DNA of 64,000 nt from Lentisphaeria bacterium (GCA_022009855.1 CP091727.1:186001-250000); one strand, 5' to 3'. Counted from the stretch's first letter, positions 52,210 through 63,243 are shown. Notes: generated by a model not told the origin, from the sequence alone. Made by a program: numbers and translations.

Positions 52210-54736
52210 ATGAATTTTTACCGCAATGTCGTGTCGCACACCCTGGGGAACGGGATGCGCATCTTCGTCCTACCCCGCCCCGGCAGTCCGGTCGAAGTCG
52301 AATGTTTCGTCAAAACCGGCAGCATCCACGAGGGGGATTCCCTCGGTTCCGGACTCTCGCACTTTCTCGAACACATGCTATTCCAGGGATGCCGCAACTA
52401 TCCCGGCACCGCCGCCGCCGACACCATCGACCGCCTCGGCGGTTCGATCAACGCTTACACCAGTTTCGACCATACCGCCTATCACGCCCATCTCGCCGGG
52501 ATTCATCTCGAAACCGCAATCGACGTGCTCGCCGCCATGGTGCGTCATCCGGAGTTCCCCGCCGAACGGTTCGCCGCCGAACGCGAAGTGATCCTGCGGG
52601 AGCAGGAGCTCGGCGCCGACAATCCTGACCGGAAACTCTTCGAGACGCTCAATGCGGAGGTATTCAAGCTCCATCCGGTCCGCTGCCCGATCATCGGCTT
52701 CCGCCATCTGATCGCCGGGGTCACCCGCGACCGCGTCGCAGAATACTGGCGCCGCCGCTACACCCCCCGGACGCATCTTCTGGGTGGTCGTCGGCAACGC
52801 CGATCCCGGACGGGTCTGCGACGCGATCGGCGAACGGCTCGGAGACTGGCAGGATCTCTTTCCCGGGGGAGCCGGCGCTGCCCGTCGAACCGGAACAGTG
52901 CATCGAACGTCACACGGAGTTCTGTTTCTCCGATCCGCTTGCCCGGCTCGCCGCGGGGATCCGCACACCAGCGATCACCCACCGTGCCATTCCCGCGCTC
53001 GATGTGCTCGCCGGAATCCTCGGCATGGGCGAGAGTTCCCGGCTGGTCCGCCTCCTCGAACGGGAGAAACAGCTCGCCGTCGATCTGCGCACCTTCTGCT
53101 ACGCCCAGCCGTTTGGCGGCATTCTCGGCATCACCGCCGCCGCTTCTCCGGGCAAACTCGGCAGACTCGAGAGCGCCCTCCGCCGGGAACTTGAGGCAAT
53201 TCGAGCCGGAGGAATCACCGCTGCAGAAGCAAAGCGAGAGAAGCGACAGCAACTGGCCGAACATCTCCGCCAGCTGCGTACGCTGCATGAAATTGCCGCC
53301 AACATCGGCGGCGGCGTGGTCGCCTGCGACTCTCCCGATCTCAGCGACGGGTATCTGGAAAAACTCGAAGCTCTCACCGTCGACGAGATTCGGCAGGCGG
53401 CGGCGGAATACCTCGCCCCGGAACACTTCTCCTTCGTCCGCCAGCGCCCCGCCGGAAAGGGTTCGCAACGGAATACGGCGGCCAAACCGCGCCGCCTCAC
53501 CCCGGTTTCCGAAACGCTCCCGGACGGGGTCCGTCTCGTGACGATCACCGACCGGGAACTGCCGCTGGTCGATTTTGCCCTCTCCCTGCCCGGAGGCACC
53601 ATCTTCGAATCCGCCGGAACCGGCGGGATCTCGGCTCTTGCCGCCGATCTGCTGACCGCCGGAACCCGCCGCCGTACCGAAAACGACCTGCTCAACCGGC
53701 TGGACAGCTGCGGAGCGACCCTCAACATCAACACCGGGCTGAACTCCTTCATCCTCGAACTGAACGCACCGCGGCGACAGTTCCCGGCGGCGCTGCGGCT
53801 GGTGCGCGAAATTCTATGCGAACCAGCCTTCGGCGAGCCGGAGTTCGAACGGGAACGGGACAACCGTCTCGAACTGATGCGCAGCCGCGCCCAGGCCCCC
53901 CGTGCCGCCGCGCAGGATCTCGCCCGACAGCTGCTCTTCGGCGCCCATCCCTACAGCTGGGGGACGAACGGCACTCCGGAACAGCTCCGCCATCTCACTC
54001 GGGAGGCGATCGCGGAATTTTACCGCTCTTTCTGGCGCCCCGGACAGGTGATCTGCGGGTTCGGCGGCGACTGCTCCGAAATGGAAGCCGCGGAGTGGGG
54101 CAAAATGGTGCTCGACGGCATCGCCTGGCTCCCCTGGCTCGCAGCGGTTGCCGGCCCCGCCGGAATTCCCGAAGGAGAGCGCCATGCGGGAGATCAGACT
54201 CGACCGCAATCAGACTGCGCTGGTCCGTGCGATTCCCGGCCCCGCGCTCGTGGACGGCACCTACAACTGCTTCAAAATCTTTCACCACGCGGAAAACGGC
54301 CTCTCTTCGCGCCTCTTCAAACTGATCCGTGAGGAGAACGCCCTCGCCTACACCACCGGCATGCGCCTCTCCGGAGGATTTCACCCCCGGCTGGCTGCTG
54401 TTTCACGCCGTAACTGCGCCGGAACAGGCGCGACGCGCCGAACAGCTGATCGCCGGGGAGATCGCCCGGCTCGCCGAGGAGGGAATTCCGGCGGAGGAGT
54501 TCGACGCGGCGCGCGAATGTGCCGCCTTCGCAGCCGCCCAGACGGTGGAGTCGGTGAGCTCCGCCCTCTCCGCCGTGCTGCTCGCCATGCACTACTCGCA
54601 GGAGCCGGAGAGCGTGTGGAACAATGAAGCGGAGCTGCGCCAACTCACCCGCGACGAGGTGAACCGGGTCATCGCCCCCTTCCTCGCAGCCTCCGCGGCC
54701 GTCACCGTCTTCGCCGGGAAAGCCATCCAGGCATAA
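52210..54736 (+). CDS. M16 family zinc metallopeptidase, two-domain (four frameshifts)
   Basis: About 840 aa. The inverted zinc motif HFLEHMLFQG with the downstream ligand region EREVILREQE marks the active N-terminal half. The second half (LPLVDFALSLPGG, TAGTRRRTEND) is the inactive M16 partner domain, as in pitrilysin or PqqL-like proteins. Four extra bases (52763-52768, 52865-52869, 54168-54170, 54384-54388) break it as written; correction gives one continuous chain. Start 52210 follows GGAGAATGC. No clear signal peptide is seen. Probably degrades peptides; partner unknown. Confidence 0.86.
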
Positions 54737-54756
54737 CAACAGAGGAGAGATACCCC

Positions 54757-55305
54757 ATGGAGATTCCGAATGTCGAAAGCAGTGCCCTGATCCTGATCGA
54801 TTTCCAGGAGAAACTGGTTCCGGTCATGGATCATTTCGAAACGATACTCCCGCGGGCGCAGCTGCTGCTTGACGGAGCCGCCGCACTCCGGCTCGATGTC
54901 ATCGCCACCGAGCAGTATCCCCGCGGACTGGGAGCCACCATTCCGGAGATCGCAGAGCATCTGCCGATGACCACTCCGATCCTCTCAAAGACCTCGTTTT
55001 CGGTATTTGGAGAGCCGGCCTTCCGGACCGCCCTCGAATCCAAATACCGCAAGACCGTCATTATCGCCGGAATCGAAACTCATGTCTGCGTACTCCAGAG
55101 CGCCTTCGACGCGCTGAACGCCGGCTATCAGGTGATTCTCGCAGAAGACGCGGTCACCAGCCGGAAAGCCGGTGACCGTGACGCCGCGCTCGCCGCCGCC
55201 CGGCACGCAGGAGTTTGTGTGCTCTCTGTCGAGGCGATACTCTTCTGGCTGCTGCGCGATGCATCGAATCCGGCGTTCAAGGCGATCTCACGGCTGGTGC
55301 GCTGA
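54757..55305 (+). CDS. Isochorismatase-family cysteine hydrolase
   Basis: Intact, 182 aa, 20 bases after the protease gene. ALILIDFQEKLVPVM gives the catalytic Asp, TPILSKTSFSVFG the Lys region, and VIIAGIETHVCVLQSAFDA the nucleophile Cys with the usual cis-peptide. The family includes nicotinamidases and YcaC-like hydrolases; the substrate is not evident. RBS GGAGAGA before the ATG. Confidence 0.9.
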   Translation: MEIPNVESSALILIDFQEKLVPVMDHFETILPRAQLLLDGAAALRLDVIATEQYPRGLGATIPEIAEHLPMTTPILSKTSFSVFGEPAFRTALESKYRKTVIIAGIETHVCVLQSAFDALNAGYQVILAEDAVTSRKAGDRDAALAAARHAGVCVLSVEAILFWLLRDASNPAFKAISRLVR

Positions 55306-55390
55306 ACAGACGGCACGCGGATTGACACCCTCTTCCGGCAACCCGTTTCCGGCAACGAGGGCGAAATCGCCGGCGCCGATCCGGACTCCG

Positions 55391-57178
55391 TCAAAATTCG
55401 TCTCCCTTTCCGCCGTAGTTTGCCAGAAAGCGGAATCCGTTGGAGTAGATGGTTTCCGCCAAAGTGTCCGAGTGCTCCCGGTATCCGGCGATCCGGGCGA
55501 AACGGACTGGTTCGAGGCGGCGGACGTCGTCGGTGATCCTTCGAATGAGCGCCACCTTTTCCGTCAGCGTCTTCCGGTCGAATTTCAGGTCCTTCTTCGG
55601 ATCCTGCCCGCCGGCAGCGGTCTGGGACGGCGTGAAGATGTAGTGCCAGTAGATGGTCGGCAGTCCTCCGAACGCCAGATTGCGAAGGTAGATTCGCTCC
55701 CCAGGCCAGGAGTTGATCGCACCCCGGTAGGTGTTGTAGAGCACCGAACCGTGCCATACCATCGGATAGAGGGGAATTTCCTCGTCGCACCACGCCGGCA
55801 TTTCCGGCGTGTCGACCAGATCGTAGACCCTGTCCAGTTCGGGGAAGGCCCAGTCCTGCCCCCCTTCCGACATGGAGCCGCCGAAGGTATCGTGCGACAG
55901 TTGAAAAATCTTCTTGCGCCAGAGCGCGCACTCCCGGCGGCTCAGCGGATGTGCCGGAGAGTAGCACTTCTCCAGCGGCCAGACGGAGAGGACGTCGGTA
56001 AAATAGATGCCGTCGATTCCCAGCTGTTTCGTCCCCCGCATATTCCTCCGGGCGTTCTCAACGGAACGGCGCGGGCAGACGACATAGGATTGTCCGCCGC
56101 CCCAGACGCCGGAGAGGGCGGGCAGCTGCTCCGCGGTCCGGCTGACATCTTCCCAGCGGAATGAATCCGCGATCGTGTAACTGTCGAAATAGTTGTCATG
56201 GAGTCCAATCCGGTAGCCGAGCTCCCGGCACCGTTGAATGGTGCGGCGCAGTTCTGTTTCGCCGCCGAGCCGCTCTTCGACCGGAAAGATCTGCGGGTAC
56301 GCTCCGTCATGCCCGCCATAGTTCCAGCCGACGAGACAGCAGTCCAGCGGGCCGACCTCCTGGCGGCGGCACTCTTCGAGCACGGTGCGGACATCGGCGA
56401 AGCTCATGAAGCAGTTGAGCTTCGGCTGATGTTCCGTGGTCTGCTCGAGAATCGGCGACGGCATCTCCTTGCAGGCGAGCCGCATCCGCATGACGATCGC
56501 CCGGCTGTCATATTCGAGAAGCGGATTGGCGGCGGCCTTCTCCGCCAGCGTCGGGATTGCATGGCGCTTCCGCATGAACTCGTAATAGGCGCGGGCGACG
56601 GCGGAATATCCCCCCTCCAGCTCCCGCAGTTGAACTGTGATTTCGTCGCGAAGCGGAGCGTCGCCGGCGCGGTCACGGATGCAGAACACGGGGGCGACGG
56701 CGTACTGCCGCCGTTTTCCCCAGCAGGTCCGCAGTCGCAACAGCATATCGAATCTGCCGCCGTCGATAATGAGCGCGCGGGAGCGGACACCGTCGGTCAC
56801 ACCGCAGAGGGTCATCAATCCCGCCGCCCCCCACGGGAAGAAACAGCCGATGCGCTCTTCCTTTTCCGGATGGTTCCGCAGGTGAACCAGAGCGCCGCAC
56901 CCCTGCGGCAGAATCAGAGATTTGTTCTCCCCCTCATATCCGGCAATCAGTTCCGGCCAGAGGACCAGTTCCTGCACTCTGGTTTTGCCGCTCTCATAGA
57001 GTTCGTCAAGCGGCAGGGAGAGAGTTCCGTCGGAAGAAATCCGATAGGACAGCTGAATTCCCAGCTCCCGGCAGATGAGCTGCCGTTCCGTGATTTCCCA
57101 GCCGTGCCCGGCAGCGATTGCGGAGCGGCACACCTTTCCATATTGATCGAACCAACTGATTTCACCAGAAAAGACCAT
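55391..57178 (-). CDS. Putative TIM-barrel glycoside hydrolase (DUF5696-like), cytoplasmic or unprocessed
   Basis: Intact, 595 aa from the ATG at 57178, six bases after AGGGGG (an in-frame ATG at 57184 touches that site). No signal peptide. An N-terminal beta-sandwich is followed by a barrel with CCLVGWNYGGHDGAYP, GYRIGLHDNYFDSY, LGIDGIYFTDVLSVWP and SMSEGGQDWAFPELD, whose acidic residues resemble the GH101/GH36-like active-site pattern. Family assignment is tentative. It has its own promoter after the terminator of the LacI3 operon. Confidence 0.6.
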   Translation of the reverse strand: MVFSGEISWFDQYGKVCRSAIAAGHGWEITERQLICRELGIQLSYRISSDGTLSLPLDELYESGKTRVQELVLWPELIAGYEGENKSLILPQGCGALVHLRNHPEKEERIGCFFPWGAAGLMTLCGVTDGVRSRALIIDGGRFDMLLRLRTCWGKRRQYAVAPVFCIRDRAGDAPLRDEITVQLRELEGGYSAVARAYYEFMRKRHAIPTLAEKAAANPLLEYDSRAIVMRMRLACKEMPSPILEQTTEHQPKLNCFMSFADVRTVLEECRRQEVGPLDCCLVGWNYGGHDGAYPQIFPVEERLGGETELRRTIQRCRELGYRIGLHDNYFDSYTIADSFRWEDVSRTAEQLPALSGVWGGGQSYVVCPRRSVENARRNMRGTKQLGIDGIYFTDVLSVWPLEKCYSPAHPLSRRECALWRKKIFQLSHDTFGGSMSEGGQDWAFPELDRVYDLVDTPEMPAWCDEEIPLYPMVWHGSVLYNTYRGAINSWPGERIYLRNLAFGGLPTIYWHYIFTPSQTAAGGQDPKKDLKFDRKTLTEKVALIRRITDDVRRLEPVRFARIAGYREHSDTLAETIYSNGFRFLANYGGKGDEF

Positions 57179-57240
57179 CGACATCCCCCTTGCCTAAAAA
57201 ATCCCAAGAAACACTATTACAGTTATATCATTCTTTCTTC

Positions 57241-57269
57241 ACTATACACAGCATTTCCGGCAAAGTCAA
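57241..57269 (-). promoter_or_regulatory. Promoter of the 55391-57178 gene
   Basis: Minus strand TTGACT (57269-57264), 17 bases, TATAGT (57246-57241). Shortly downstream TATAACTGTAATA is an odd-length near-palindrome, a possible operator. Confidence 0.65.
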
Positions 57270-57279
57270 GAGAAAAACG

Positions 57280-57312
57280 AAAAAAGATACGATACCGGCA
57301 GCATCGTATCTT
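57280..57312 (-). terminator. Rho-independent terminator of the LacI3-pilin 5-GH3 operon
   Basis: On minus: AAGATACGAT, nine-base loop, ATCGTATCTT, then a T run. A ten-base perfect stem located 34 bases after the GH3 stop. Confidence 0.88.
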
Positions 57313-57345
57313 GGCTGGAGGTAAAATTTCAAAGGGAAATCCCGA

Positions 57346-60300
57346 TTACGGTTGTGGAATAAAACGCAACAACTGCGGTTTCAGCGGAGCAAGGGAAAAA
57401 TCAGAACTTGCTTCTTGTTCCTGAATGAGATCGACCCACTTTCCTTTTCCCGTCATCCGGATTCGTCGAGGTTGAAAATTGTAGTTGATCAGATTGACCA
57501 GCCAACTGCCCTCCTCTTCCGGAACAACTCGAAAAAGATGCCATCGCTTTCGGAGCCAAGGGATACCGGCAGAGGAGCCACATGCCGGTGCAACTGCTCC
57601 AGAAGTGATTGGGGCGAAAGAGAAGCGACAGGTTCCGTCTTGAGCCGCCGCGGCAGCGGATTGCCGAAAGGATCGCAAGCCAGACTCTCGGAATCCGCGG
57701 CAATGCGGCCCCCGGACGCGAGAAAACGCTCCATCCCCTCCAGGGCTTCGGGAACAACATGTCTGGCTCCGACCGCATAGAGCAACTTTACGCTGCCAAA
57801 TTCTCCTCGCGCCAGCTGACGCTCCGACAGAAAGCGCACCCGATAGCCGGTAAAACATAGTTGTGTATAGAGCGCGCCGACTTTTGCCCGATAGACATCA
57901 GGGGAACAGATCAGCGAGGTTGAAGAGTAAAGGATTGCAACTTCCGGCTTGCTGTCGAAAAAATTTTCGCAGCTCCGGAGCCAGCCGGAGGCCGTCGAGT
58001 CCCGCCATGGCATGCGCGACAATATTCCCGGGCCGCAGCCGAATGTTGCCGAGACGGTTTGCCCGGGGATAACGAACAAAAAACGGATAGGTGACATCGG
58101 CCCAAACCCAGGTGACCAGTGCACTTGCCCCCGTGACGAATTGCTGAAAGACAGCCGAATAGATGTGATCGTTGGGAATCGACCGTGTCTCACGATCAAG
58201 GATAATGTGATTTTCCGAGTTGACAATGGAGGCGGGATTGAGAGAAATCTGCATCTCATGCGACATCGCCAGCAAATTCCATTCCGCCAGATAGGAACCG
58301 CGGCGGTAATAGAGGCAGTTATCATTACCGTTATAAGTGCTGAACGCCCCTGATTAACTCCGGATCCACCCCCGTTACATATTGAAACGTTGAACTGAAC
58401 ACCATGATTTTGTTATGGACTGGAATTTCCGGCCAGACCTGCTTCACAGCGTCGGCAAGCATCCGAAGCCAGCCGGTAAACGATTCGCGGGAGAAGGAGT
58501 AAAACTCGTAGCGTGCAGCAATGTCTGCAGAAGCGTTTTTGCCACCTCGTCAAAACTTTTGAATTTTCGCCCGGCAACACGATTGAACTGTGTGACGGAA
58601 CCATATTTTTCCTCATATATTTGCCAAACTCCGACACGGAGTAAGGATTGTCCGGAGAACATCCCGTATTGACCGGTTCATTGGCAAGACAGATGCTGTG
58701 AATAGCCTCCGCATAAGCGCTTGCCTTCAAATGCCCGATCAACGCTGGAATATAAGCGAGCAACATTTCACGGGATTTGGGATGCGTCACCTCATATTTG
58801 AGCACTCCGGACGAGGTCGCAAGTTCCGGATACTTTTTCAGGAACCAAACCGGCAGGTAGTGCGGCGAAATCAGCAGAGCAATCTTGACATTGTTTTCAA
58901 CTGCATGTTTCATCAGCGGCAGAAGCCGGGAGTCTGTTTCAGAAAAGTCCGGTTCAAACTCAATGTCTTTGCCTTCCCGAGGAAAAAGCGAAGAGGGACC
59001 GATCTCAACCTGAACAATATTAGACCCCTGTCGCGAAAATATTTTGATATCACGGTCGATGTCCTGAAAATGTCCGTAACCGGTAAATACCACCGGACGC
59101 CGCACCTTGCGGCCGTGCTCGTCCATCACCGCAGCAACCGGCCAGCCGTTCTCCAGAGCGACCGGAGAAGAGAGAAATCGCCATGCCTGGGGAATTTTTC
59201 CTCCGGATTGCAGAAGTTTAACACGCCGTGCCAGATCCGCAAGAGCTTCCGCGGTATCCGGTCGGGTCATGGCCGCCTGTTCGGCATAGAAGCGTCTCTC
59301 CTCTTCACGTTCTGCGCGGCTCAGGCGGTCACGCAATAGGATCAGATGTCGTTCCAGAATATCAATCGGAGCGGAAATATAGAGAGACGACTGTTTGTCC
59401 GAAACCGCTTCAACTTCCTTCTTCAGCACTCCCAGTTCCCGGCAGAATTTCTGAACCGATTCAAGTTGCAGGTTGTAAAAATCAATTTTAGCGGTTTGGA
59501 TTCTTTCCCACAATTTTCCGTTCACTTGAAATTCTGCCAGATAAGGGCCTGACGCGAGGGCATCGATTGACAGTGAAAAAGGCAAACGGACCAGTTCTCC
59601 CGGCTTCACACCGGATACCGTGGCGATGTCGCGACGGCTTGTCCTGCCGGCGGCATCGGTAAAATTCACCGAAAAACGGAGATCACCCGAAAAATTGGCC
59701 AGCACAAGTCCACCGGTCAATTCCCGGGAAGAGGGCTCTTCCGGCACAGTCGCCCAGAACAGTGGCTTTCCGGTGTCGAGCAACGCCTGAACATACTGAC
59801 TGGCATCTTTCCTGTCATGCAGTCCGGGGTCAGAAAATAGACCGAACGCTGGTTCGGAGAATCGGAATCATTGGCGGCAATGCAGAAACCGAACTTGCCG
59901 TTCCTGCGCAGATTCCCCAACAGCTTCCAGCTCAGGCGTGCAGCGAGAAAATATCCGTCAGACAATCGCACGGCATGCGTCTGGACAAGCTCCTCCGGCA
60001 ACTCCCGGCCGGCATGGGAATCGTTTCCGGCATCCCAGCACCAGCTGTTTACCCGCCCGTCATCCGAAACGCTGAATCCCACCTCCAGATCACTCGGACC
60101 CCGTGGAGCGACGCAGCCCGGATCGGTCGAACCGCAACTGGATGCTGTCACTCCGCCACATCTTCTCCCCGCGGCCCGGAAGCAGAACATCATCCTTTAC
60201 TTTGGCCAGAAAAATTAGCCCGACAGAATCAGTCAGAAATGCAAATTCCGATGAAAAAATTTTTTCCTCCGGCATTTCTCCCGATGTATTTTCCCGCGAC

Positions 60301-61401
60301 AGAGGAAGTTTCACAACAGGTGTTCCTGCTGGTATTTCCATTACCTTGTCAAAATCATTCTGCAAAGCTCCCACAAGGAGGACACGATATTTCTGCCAGT
60401 CAGAGATGGGCAATTTCCAATCTTCCACAGGAGTGATTGACAGCTCATCCAGCCAGATGCCGGGCGTTACATCTTCCGAAATGATCATCAACAGGGCATT
60501 CCCGCGACTGTCCACATCATCCGTTCCCAGCCGGAACCGAAGTTCATAATCACGCCAATCCTTCGTGATGCCGTTAAGATAAAGCCGGGTCCGCCATTTA
60601 TTCCCGACGACAAGATTGACGCCGGCCCTTTTCCCCGTGCGCGAACACGCATCACATAATCTTGATTGGGAAAAAGTTTCACACTCTGTGAAAGAGCACC
60701 ATATACATTGGCACGCCGGGAGGTCCGGTTGGCAAGTCGAAGCGCCCCTTTCCGTCTGACGCAACAGAATCATCCACCGTTGCCGTTGCTTCCGCATTGC
60801 CGGGGCGTCGAAACGTCCAGCCTCGCGGTACCTGCCCGGTCTGTCCTTCAAAGGAACCATTGGTGACGATCTCTCCGCTTCTCCGGACCAGACGGATATC
60901 ATCAAGATTCAATTCCGCACAGGGCCCGTCGACAATCAGCCGGAGGGTGCAAAAATCATCTCCTTCCAATTGCTCCGGAGTGACGGTAAAGGCAAAGGAA
61001 TACTCTCGCCACTCCTCCGTAACACGGGGAATGGCGTAACGTGGCCGCCATTTTCTGCCGATCGCCCAGGTTACCCCATCGACATTTCTTCCGCGAACCG
61101 CATAACTGAGAACATATTCGGTGTTCGGGCGCACTTTAACTTTCTGACTTAGAAGCCCATACGTCTGCGGAATCTTTTCCTTCATCCGGCTGACCACACA
61201 AAGACTTCTGTCTCCTTCATAGCCGGGAGTCGTCGGCGTGACCGTCACAGGTGCTTTCCTGCTGATTCCGAATGACCAGTGGGCGGGAATACCATTCCCG
61301 TCAAAAAATTCAAAAGATCCATTTTGAATCAGATTGTCCGACGTGAATCCACTTTGACAGCCGAGTACTGTGACTGCCAGTAGAAAAGCTCTCATTGTCA
61401 T
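57346..61401 (-). CDS. GH3: very large secreted glycoside hydrolase (nine frameshifts)
   Basis: About 1352 aa after nine corrections (near 60745, 60629, 60125, 59826, 58606, 58536, 58347, 57958, 57532). Signal peptide MRAFLLAVTVLGCQSGFTSD, two CBM4/9-like modules (LIQNGSFEFFDG, IVTNGSFEGQTG), a CBM9-like region (SDLEVGFSVSDDG), then a barrel with FTGYGHFQDIDRDIKIF and SICLANEPVNTG (acid/base Glu), and a flavodoxin-like domain VAILYSSTSLICSPDVYR as in GH42 beta-galactosidases. The tail ends QLLRFIPQP. Nineteen bases after pilin 5. Note the family label GH3 here is only my running number, not CAZy GH3. Confidence 0.72.
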
Positions 61402-61420
61402 AAGCACATTTCTCCTTGAC

Positions 61421-62145
61421 TTAATTCATTTCATCAATCAAACTCAGACGCCGCGCGAAATAGGTTCCTCCCCGGTAGACGTTAAGACCGACATGCACAC
61501 AAGCTCCATTCGCCCGTGCAACAGTAATCCCTCCGCTGTGACGCGGAGACTGCGGGAAACTGACATCGACTCCGTTTCTCAAAAAACCTCTCCGGCGATG
61601 CAATAGACCAGGGCTTCCCGTCTCAGCCGGTTGAGTGTCTTGTTGAAACTCGGCGCATTGCAGTAAACATCAGAAGAATCACGCGTATAGAGATAATCTA
61701 TGAAATTGAGCTTTTTCTCCCAACCAAGATCTGCACTTGCCGGACAACGCAGAAGCTGAGGACGTTTCCTGACGCCGTCATCCCCGATGCGGGTGGTGTA
61801 ATCGGCGGCACCGCCAAAATACCCGCCGGCAGCAAGGACTCCAAGCCCGACATTCGGATATGCCGGACCGTTTTCAGAAATCGAACGAATTTCCGAACCA
61901 CCCATGACCGATGCAATATGGGGAGGCAGTTGATCTCGAAAGTCGTTGGCATATGATACCATCGCGGTGAAAATCTGTTTCTGATTGCCGAGACATTTCG
62001 TCTCATGCGCTTTGCTTCTGGCTTTATTCAAAGCAGGAAGTAACAGAGCCGCAAGAATGGCGATAATCGCTATTACGATTAGGAGCTCAATCAAGGTAAA
62101 ATAATTTCTCCACATGGCCGATGTTCCTTTTCGCTGGTACCGCAT
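61421..62145 (-). CDS. Pilin 5: pseudopilin-like protein (frameshifted)
   Basis: About 241 aa. ATG at 62145 follows AGGAGGCAAA; a second ATG at 62115 (MWRNY) is possible. Leader ends WRNY before FTLIELLIVIAIIAILAALL, so the -1 residue is Tyr. A missing base in the A run 61581-61586 hides the C-terminus; corrected, it reads PRHSGGITVARANGACVHVG, a variant of the H-X9-DG motif with Asn-Gly. Eight bases after LacI3 and 19 before the large hydrolase. Confidence 0.85.
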
Positions 62146-62153
62146 TTTGCCTC

Positions 62154-63155
62154 CTATGATATGGTTGCCGGAATTCCGGTTGAATTTCGCACAATCAGCT
62201 GCGGCGTGATGACACGCGGCTGAAGCGGTTCGCTCTCTCCGCTCAATTTGCGCAGCAGCCCCTCCACCGTACAGCGCCCGATCTGCTCAAATGGAATCTG
62301 TACCGAGGTCAGCAGTGGGAAAACCGATGTCGCCAGCGGAGAATCGTCATAGCCGACCACCGAGAGCTCTTCCGGAATCCGCCTTCCTCCGCATACGCCC
62401 GCTGATAAACCCCAAGCGCCGTCTGATCATTGGCGGCAAAGATCGCCGTCACATGGCGCTGCAGCAGAATCGCCGCCGCCCGGCGCCCCCTTCAATCGTG
62501 TCGTCCCCATCCGCAAGCAGCATGGGGTCCAGCTCCCTCTCCATTCGCCGACAGGAAATTCCGGCACCCCGCCAGCACCGGATCCAGTCCATTGAGTTTA
62601 CGCCGCGCCGAACCGATGTACCTGATCCGTCGATGCCCGAGGCCTCGCAAATGTGCAAACGCCTGTCGCGCCCCCTCCTCATAATCCACATAGACCGGCG
62701 CAGAAGCCTGCCGCAGATGCGTGACCAGCGGCAGCGACGGCGCAATCAGTTCCGCTTCATCCGAAGAGAGCTGCGGCAGCATGTTGATCACACCATCCAC
62801 CATCCCGGAGGCGAATTTTTCCAGCAACCGGCGCCCCTTTGCCGGATCCAGCCCGGCGATTCCCAGCACGATTTCATATCCACGCCCGGCAAGCGCCTGC
62901 TCCATTCCTTCCAGCAGAATCCCGGTGGCGGCGTTTCGACACTGATCCACCAGAATTCCGATCAGCCCGGTACGATTCTGTTTCATCGCCCCCCGCAAAG
63001 TAATTGGGCCGGTAATTCAGCTCGCGAATCGCCCGGAGAACCCGCCCCCGTACCTCCTCACCCACCGGACGGCGACCGCTCAATGTGTGCGAAACCGTCG
63101 TCACCGAAACTCCGGCAACCCGGGCCACATCCGTAATTTTCGCCTTCACCGCCAT
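62154..63155 (-). CDS. LacI-family transcriptional regulator 3 (four frameshifts)
   Basis: About 333 aa. HTH KITDVARVAGVSVTTVSHTL with hinge LNYRPNYFA, sensor domain with LIGILVDQ, AIFAANDQTALGVYQRAYAE and LSVVGYDDSPLATSVFPLLT. Four indels (62989-62994, 62534-62536, 62479-62481, about 62392) split it; corrected it is a full-length LacI protein. The start is either 63155 or 63164. A perfect 20-base palindrome covers its start of transcription. Confidence 0.83.
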
Positions 63156-63190
63156 CGATACCATCACTCCATGATTTTATGACAAAATAT

Positions 63191-63243
63191 TTGACAAAAC
63201 GTTTTGTCAACAATATTATACCATAGTGAAACATCAATGTCAA
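63191..63243 (-). promoter_or_regulatory. Promoter and perfect LacI operator of the LacI3 operon
   Basis: Minus strand TTGACA (63243-63238), 17 bases, TATAAT (63220-63215), full consensus. TTGACAAAACGTTTTGTCAA at 63191-63210 is a perfect 20-base palindrome with central CG, four bases after the -10 box; a further TGACAAAA half-site lies just downstream. Confidence 0.88.
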
